From: Galeruca laticollis
Taxonomy: Eukaryota; Arthropoda; Insecta; Coleoptera; Chrysomelidae
Length of the DNA: 64,000 nt
Assembly (NCBI GenBank): GCA_963921935.1
Contig: OY998180.1
Location: forward strand, 212,652,744-212,716,743
Direction: 5' to 3'
This document shows, piece by piece, positions 57,639 through 64,000 of the stretch (position 1 is its first letter; every line of letters begins with the position of its first letter). The notes below the pieces were generated by a model. It was not told the origin of the DNA and did not search any database. It was given only the letters and a program-made list of their open reading frames with translations. Made by a program: the position numbers and the translations under genes.

Positions 57639-59879
57639 ACCACAACGACGAAACAATAATTCTCTCTTCACAACAATGAATGTTAATGGTCCTTCGAAAA
57701 TACAAAATAATTCTCTCTTCACACCAAAGATCTTGAATAAATGTACAACCACAAAGAAAAACCACCATGATGGAAACCACAGAGGCTCCAGTTGATAAGT
57801 TGAATATTTTGTTTCCGCCATTGCAGATGGTTGTCCTAGATACTGTTGAAATGTTTGGAATCTTCAATCAATTCTGTATAGTGAAGTTGGGTGCACAATG
57901 ATTGCAATTTATCATCAACCAATGATGAATGTCCAAGGTTTATTCTGACCAACTTTCTTTCTTTCATCTCTCTTCTTTCAACAATTCCATCTTCTATGCT
58001 TCAAGTTGAAGATGTTGCTCTTTACCATTGATATATGGGATTTTTGCTCCAAATGTATCAGATTTTCACGGATTTAGGTATGTTTTTTAATGAATGTATT
58101 TTGTATCGATTCATCATATTAACGTAATTCATTATTTTTCATGATTTTAAATAACTAACAACATTCTCAAAGGTAGTTACTCAACTACCCTTTATATGAC
58201 TAAATATCCAACTGAATTATTTATTTCAGTGAGATTGTCTATGGATAGTTATTAAGACAACTTTGAATATATTGTTACTGTCATAAAATTGTTATTCATC
58301 ACTTTACACCTAACCCAATATCTTATCACAGAGCCATAAATAACCCCATACTTATTAACTGCTTTCACAAATATGCTATTCTTGCAAAAATACTGTTAGG
58401 CAGCTCAAGCGTTAAGAGATAGTTCGGTTTGAGAAAGGATTATGTCCAGCACGTATATTTTCTAGGTAAATGTGTTCGCATTTTATTTACAATAATACGA
58501 GTTGTTTGTTTTGTTAAAATGAATGATTAAAAGAGAAAAGTACATTTCGAGGAAAAGCTGCCGGCACGGAATCTAAAGTAGGGATTATACGATGCTTTTA
58601 TCCGAAACTCTAGACGTTTTTCTTTCACCTCCTTCTTATTTGCATAACATTTCAAGCGTATGCGGTTAGACTGCCGTCTTGTGAGGTTGGAGCCCCTTTG
58701 ATGTGGGGTAGCAGCTCCCGTTACATGGCGTTGATAACATTATTTTATAGAACTTCATAAATTTTCCTTAAGGTTAGCGTGTCCCCGCTTTATATCTATT
58801 TATCAAATCATCTTTTGATACTAAGCTGTATTAGCGTTTAGAGACTTTTTAGAAACTGGAGTGTTTACTGTTTGCATATTCGATTCGAATTACATTATTT
58901 TGTGTTTATTATGCTCGTTTAGACTACAGTAAATATCGAGCAAGATTTGGATCAATTTTTGGAACAATATAAATTGCATAGTATTAAACAGAATATTGCA
59001 TTGGTCAGTTGATTATATGTAAGAAAACAAATTTGTTCGATATTACAGAATGAAACCTGACATGTTGAGGTACTTATTAAATTTATTTATTAAAAATTTG
59101 CATACGTTTACAAGGAACCACAACACACTATTTGTTATCCGCCATCAATCTGACAAACACGTCCGTGCATGACAGTGCTGGACGGCGCAACTGTGACCAT
59201 CATCTATTTGGTTTGCCGCATTTGTTTTTTCTACGATTATCGGCCGTCTACGCCAGTGTGAAAAATCGGTCGAATACGGATACACTCTGACCTATACCAA
59301 ATCCGTAGGAAATTTGAAGATCCATGTACTTTGTTTGTAAGCAAAACATATGCGTTTGGCAGTAGTTTGAAATATGTCGCTGTCAAATGTGAAATTGTTG
59401 CATTCTGCGCAGAATCGCCAAAGAAATATTGTACCAAAAATTGTGTAGAATCAAACAGAATAATTTCGAAAATCAAGCAAATTCTTACTATAAAAATTGC
59501 ATCAATTTCTTGAACTAGTTTTTGCTCAATATTTAGTTAAGTTTAAAATGAATTTTATGCTGAAATAAGGGAAATAGCTATATTGCCAGTATATTCACCA
59601 TGAAATCCGTTCGATATCGTATTTGTGTTTCCAGGAAGGACAAGTAATCATATAGTTATCATCTCTCAGCATAAACTGTTACCAAAGCTGCCAGTTTATC
59701 ACATTGGTGACTGATAAAATTATGGTGTTTTGTAATTATTGTTTCCCATTAAAGTGAATACAGGAGCCGAAAATGTTACTAAAATGAAGTTAGTCAGCTA
59801 CGTTAACTTTAAAATTCAAGCGTCAGTGGCGAAGGGATCTGAATTATTTATCATTTTATAATATACACAATTATAATAT
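57639..59879. other. No gene recognised
   Basis: A short duplication of AATAATTCTCTCTTCACA occurs at about 57653 and 57706. GC-richer patches at 58550-58740 and 59150-59300 could be host regulatory or exonic DNA, but no frame or motif supports that. Confidence 0.35.
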
Positions 59880-60570
59880 AAAATAAACGGTTTTAACGAT
59901 TAAAACTAACTTTTCCGCATCTGTGGCCCTGAACAATATTCTATCATAAAATTGTAACTTGTATACACTTCGGGGGATGTATCGTGCTAACAAACCGGAA
60001 TTTCTCCAAAAATTCAGTATATCTGGATTTATAGGACCCGCTGTACTCGCTCCAGTCAACTGAAAATCAATAGGGTACATCTGTGAGACACCTTGAACAA
60101 TATTCAATCATAAAATTGATCAATCTCATACTCTCTGGAGGCTGTATCGTGCTAACAAACTGACAATTCTCAAAAAATGACGAAAGTTTGGTACTTCAAG
60201 TACCATATCACCCGTTGTACTGGCTTTACTGAGTTGAAAATCGATAGGGTTCATCGTTGAGACGCTCTGAATAATATCCAATCATAAAATTGGTCACTTG
60301 TATATACTCCGGAGGCTGTATCGTGTTAACAAACTGCAACTTCTCCAAAAATGACAAAAATATCGAACTTAAAGTACTGTAGCACTTGTTGTATTGGCTC
60401 CGGTGAGCTGAAAATCAATAGGGTTCATCAGTGAGATGCCCTGAATAATATTCAATCATAAAATTGGTGACTTGTTGAACTCTGGAGGCTGTATCGTGTT
60501 AACAAACTGCAATTTCTCAAAAAAATACAAAATGTCGTACTTCAAGTACCATAGCACCCGTGGTACTGGC
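59880..60570 (+). repeat. ~174-bp satellite array, block 3
   Basis: Anchors at 59946, 60111, 60285 and 60459 (165-174 bp). The left edge TAAACGGTTTTAACGATTAA matches blocks 1 and 2. The last unit breaks at about 60565 and is joined to a transposase relic. Confidence 0.94.
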
Positions 60571-61265
60571 TATTGCAGTACGCTGCAAACGCTCCAAGTC
60601 TGCAATTTTAAATGTTACACCGTGGCCCGCCACGTAACCTTTTGTATTTGCCGAAATAAGTTCTATAGGTTTAAGCTCGTAATGATACGGTAGCAGTCAT
60701 AAACTGTAATACAGCGTCTGCGAGCCATTTCATCGACAATGTAAATGTCGGGATGTAGTTTGATAGTTGCCATTAACTCTACTTTCATTGCAGTAGCATC
60801 GTATACAGTCCCCTTTTCACATAGTCATTGTTTCATTTCAGCTTTGCGACTGTTTGATGTGGAAATACGTTCACTCCGGTGACTATGATAGGCAGCGTTA
60901 TCCATTGCAATAATAGACTGATCTTCGACACGTTGCAGGGCTAACTCAAACCACAGTTCGAAGCGATATGCGTTCATGTCTTCGTGCCAGTCGCCAGTTT
61001 CTTTACATACAAAGATTATGCTACTTTCCTGCAGAAATCCACTGTCACTTCCCATATGAGTTACTATAAGCCGCTGTTGATAAACCTTCGAGAACAGCTT
61101 GTAACTGTTGTATCAATCCATACTTTTTCAACCGTATTTCCAACATTTATCCATGTCTCGACTAAATAATAAATTTATCGATATTGTTTGCGAAATTCTG
61201 CCATTTTACGGAAGTAGTTTCGAAGCCCGATGATTATTTCCTGTCTTTCTATCAATGCTGATTCC
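60560..61265 (-). pseudogene. Tc1/IS630-like DDE transposase remnant
   Basis: Larger relic of the family also seen at 19132-19389. Minus strand: LIERQEIIIGLRNYFRKMAEF, YYLVETWINVGNTVEKVWID (first acidic block: ETW, with the preceding Asp changed to Val), a small gap, RLIVTHMGSDSGFL, GDWHEDMNAYRFELWF, QSIIAMDNAAYHSHRSE (second Asp), a frame change, then LLPYHYELKPIELISANTK (third Glu, NPIE changed to KPIE) and TFKIADLERLQRTAIA. The N-terminal HTH and the acidic tail are missing. Substitution of the first catalytic Asp plus frame breaks make it inactive. Confidence 0.85.
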
Positions 61266-61269
61266 CTGT

Positions 61270-62340
61270 TATGTGTGAGTACGCCCATCAGCAAAAGCAA
61301 ATTGGAGACAAATATGTATTATCACAAACCTGTGAAATGTTTGGTTTCCACCGGTAATATCCACTATGTGACACACATTGCACTTCGCCATTACATTTTT
61401 TTTCGCTACGTAGCTTACAAACAACTCCAAATCAGAAAAAAAATACGAAAAACAGCGAAAAACCTTCCACTACAACCGCCTGAAAACTCTATTGGCAACA
61501 CGGTCGGTAAATAATGAATGAAATTGCGTACGTTCTGTCGATTATAGAATAACAGGGTTGTTATGTTGACGATACTTTTTTCGTAATAAATCTATAAATT
61601 CTTAACTCCAAAAAATGTGTTTTTCAGATTTTAATGTGGTTGAGTAGGTTTGAGCTACTTGCTTAATCTTTTCAGTTCTCGTATCTCCAGAAATTTCTCT
61701 TTAGACAGAAAAAATGGTAAAGCAAACCACGTATATTTTACTAGGGTATTTTGTTTTTGCAAACCTTGTAACTCACAGTTGTGGCAGCCTGTATCAATGC
61801 ATAGCCTATGGACATGTGTAGCAGTTAGTTGATTCATAAAGTTCAAAAAGTTGATTGATTAATGTTGTGTGGTGCTTATGGTAGAATTATTGCAAACTAA
61901 GTGATATAGAGATTACTATTAATTTTTGCAAATTACTATAATTCTTAAATATAATATGATAAAACAAGAATCTTTATTTAACTTGTTTTGTTGTCTTCCT
62001 GCCATTGAGGTTAGATTACATAAAGTAGTAGTTAACTGTTAAGTGGTATTGTTATTGCTAACATAACTCGAATTTTTCTAACATAAAACGATCAATCAGT
62101 GAGAGTATATGAAGACTAAGCTAATATATCAGATAAAATATACAGCTATGATAGTTATGCTATTAGAGTAAGTTACTTTTATTTCCTTGGAGTTTGGAGT
62201 TTTACAATATTGTTGTTTATGTTTGTTTGCTATCAAAATTTAGTAATAACTTACATGATCTGTATATTAAATAATTGTTAAATACTAGGTATTCCTGAAG
62301 TTAAGTGGTCAGTAATTGTTTGTTTACTGATCACTAACTC
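61270..62340. other. No gene recognised
   Basis: AT-rich; no N-terminal part of the transposase could be read. Ends at a TTTCCATTTCAG acceptor-like sequence just before 62355. Confidence 0.4.
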
Positions 62341-62354
62341 TGTTTCCATTTCAG

Positions 62355-63960
62355 TTCACAATGTCTTCAATATCTAAGAATACTGAAATTGGCACAAAGT
62401 GTACATATGCAGATAAATGAAGGACATAAGAAAACTCCTACATGCCCAACTCGGAGTTTTGAAAATAACAAGGTTGAAACAAGGAGAATTGATACCAATT
62501 GTTGATGACCTGAGCTATGTTGAAGTTTCAGATGTTTTGACTAATCTATCAGCTGATAATGAATTATTCAAAACTTTTGAAAAGTTAAATGATCTTGAAA
62601 TATTAGTTGGTGAGTAGCAAGATGACAATGACTTAAGCAATGAAACAACCCACTTATACGAAGATGAAAGACCAATGAAGGAGTGGAGGATACTTCAAGC
62701 AGCAATAGCAGATGAACAATTAAAGGTCACAGATGAGGAACATAATAAGAGGAACGGAGACAAATACTCAGAAGTCATGAAGAGGAACCAGGAAGGGATG
62801 CCATATCAACTTCAATGGATGCTGAAGAAGGGATGGCTTATAATATAGTTAATAAATTGGAAAAATACTTCACGTAATAAATGAACAAACATTGAAACGT
62901 AAAAGGAAGAAGAGACACCAAGTAGCAGAGGATGACTGGAAATGTAATAAAGATAAGATTTTACGTAAACAGAGTAAAGAATACAAAGGAAGGAAAGTTG
63001 TTGGTGGTAAAGTTTCAGGATTCGTCAACAGACCTGAAAGAACAATGGGGCGAATTAGCTGTAAGTGCAATGGAAGAACATTTCACTGCAAGTCCTCAAA
63101 GGAACCAGAAAGGCAAGAAATCTCCACTGATTTTTGTAATTTGAACTGGAAAGAACGAAAATTGTTTGTTAAAAGCATCTAACCCAGAGATCTTGTGACA
63201 GAACAAATGGAACGACATCACGTAGAAAATTGTCTTTAAAGTTTCATCTATCTGTCAACAGATCGAAGATCAGGTTATGCAATAAAACTTTAATGGCGAC
63301 CTTAGGGATAGGGGAGTGGATGGTCAACCACTGATTGGAACATGAAACATAAAAAGATAATGATAAATCTGAGGAAGAGGATGACTTAATCGAAAAAAAA
63401 AAGAAAATTCATAAAGTCTTCTAGACAGGAGAACTTAAATAAAAGATTGAATTTACTTAAGTTTTTTTATCACTACCAATCGTGGAATCTCATAATTGTA
63501 AAGCCTCCTCATCAAAACTATATTTGGAGTCTAATTGGACCTCTCAAAATCTCAATTGTTCCAGATTATTGTAAAAAAACGTTCTGTGCACTTATCTTCA
63601 TGTACGGTTTATAAAACATTCGAAGATTAAAGTTTATCTTTATATCGACCTAAAAAAGACCAATGGGATATATGAAGAGCATATAATCTTAAACACATAG
63701 CCTAATAAAAATACAATGACCATTTGAGAAAGAAAGATGCAGCTAAAGATGAAAAAATAAATGCCGAAAAAGATGAATATACCATGGATCTACAATCACT
63801 GCTGTTCTGTCCAAAGTCAAACATATCTGCTCTCTACTACAAGATGAAACTTTTAGTGCACAATCTTTGTATTTATGACCTTATGACAGACGATGGGTTT
63901 TGCTATTTGTGGAATGAGATAGGGGGAGAACTGACAGCCAATACAATGCAATTTCATTGA
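62355..63960 (+). pseudogene. Decayed multi-block transposon-like gene of unnamed insect family
   Basis: An ATG after a TTTCCATTTCAG acceptor opens a short frame (MSSISKNTEIGT), and broken frames follow to 63960. In order: MKDIRKLL...VDDLSYVEVSDVL (62417 on); a Lys/Arg-rich block with KRHQVAEDDWKCN and ISCKCNGRTFHC (62892-63180); WKERKLFVKSI; TLGIGEWMVNH near 63310; a HYCKASSSKLYLES block near 63490-63540; and YRPKKDQWDI, HLRKKDAAKDE, MDLQSLLFCPKSNISALYYK and LLVHNLCIYDLM (63640-63960). This block order (W.RN.K..R, CKC, HYCR..S.K.YLE, PKKD.C, DLQ.VL..P, ALYYK.KL..HN) is one I know from uncharacterised, repeat-borne insect proteins, probably DDE-type transposases. The gene runs to the window end; the acidic catalytic residues beyond are not visible. 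Confidence 0.65.
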
Positions 63961-64000
63961 ATCCCAGTTACCCCTTCATAACAATTCTAACAAAATTATT

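Overview
This looks like intergenic or intronic DNA from an AT-rich animal genome, most likely an insect. It holds long (TA)n microsatellites, satellite DNA, and relics of Penelope-like elements (PLEs), R1/LOA-type and R4/Dong-type LINEs, Ty3/Gypsy, piggyBac, pogo/Tigger and Tc1/IS630-like transposons. Recognisable codons almost all belong to mobile elements, and most copies are broken by stops and frameshifts. The only candidate host coding exon is a short, uncertain one on the minus strand at 35180-35284. I see no tRNA, rRNA, CRISPR or bacterial feature. Order and species cannot be fixed from the sequence alone.

Layout. 1-2017: a near-perfect head-to-head duplication of a PLE 3' half. 2.9-5.5 kb: another PLE scrap and large (TA)n blocks. 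7.9-11.0 kb: a decayed Ty3/Gypsy element (+). 12.0-13.9 kb: a decayed pogo/Tigger transposon (-). 14.9-18.8 kb: a region rich in diverged TTTACAT/ATGTAAA repeats with a large hairpin. 19.1 kb and 60.6-61.3 kb: fragments of one Tc1/IS630-like transposase family. 23.1-24.7, 44.7-46.1 and 50.4-54.2 kb: three LINE copies with RNase H domains. 25.7-27.8, 46.4-47.5 and 59.9-60.6 kb: three blocks of one ~174-bp satellite, the first inside ~200-bp inverted termini. 28.0-28.9 kb: a LINE C-terminus with a restriction-like endonuclease. 29.0-29.9 kb: a 355-bp tandem repeat. 31-42.3 kb: a PLE-dense zone with at least five copies, including one nearly full length (834 coded residues plus one internal amber codon) followed by a 51-bp minisatellite and an inverted PLE end. 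48.2-48.8 kb: a Gypsy integrase tail. 55.9-57.6 kb: a piggyBac relic. 62.4-64.0 kb: a decayed multi-domain transposon-like gene.

The strongest system-level signal is an RNA motif. Five different PLE or PLE-like 3' regions carry the parts of a type I hammerhead ribozyme in order: a stem I strand, CUGANGA or a close variant, a stem II hairpin, GAA, a self-complementary stem III, UH, and the complementary stem I strand. The stems differ in sequence but keep their pairing between families. All have one extra nucleotide between the CUGANGA box and stem II. One family is a 355-bp tandem array with the motif in each unit, which is the organisation of animal retrozymes. Most of these 3' ends run directly into (TA)n arrays, which suggests a shared landing site. 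The hammerhead class in PLEs and retrozymes is prior knowledge. The reading of these copies, the extra nucleotide and the (TA)n link are my inference from the sequence.
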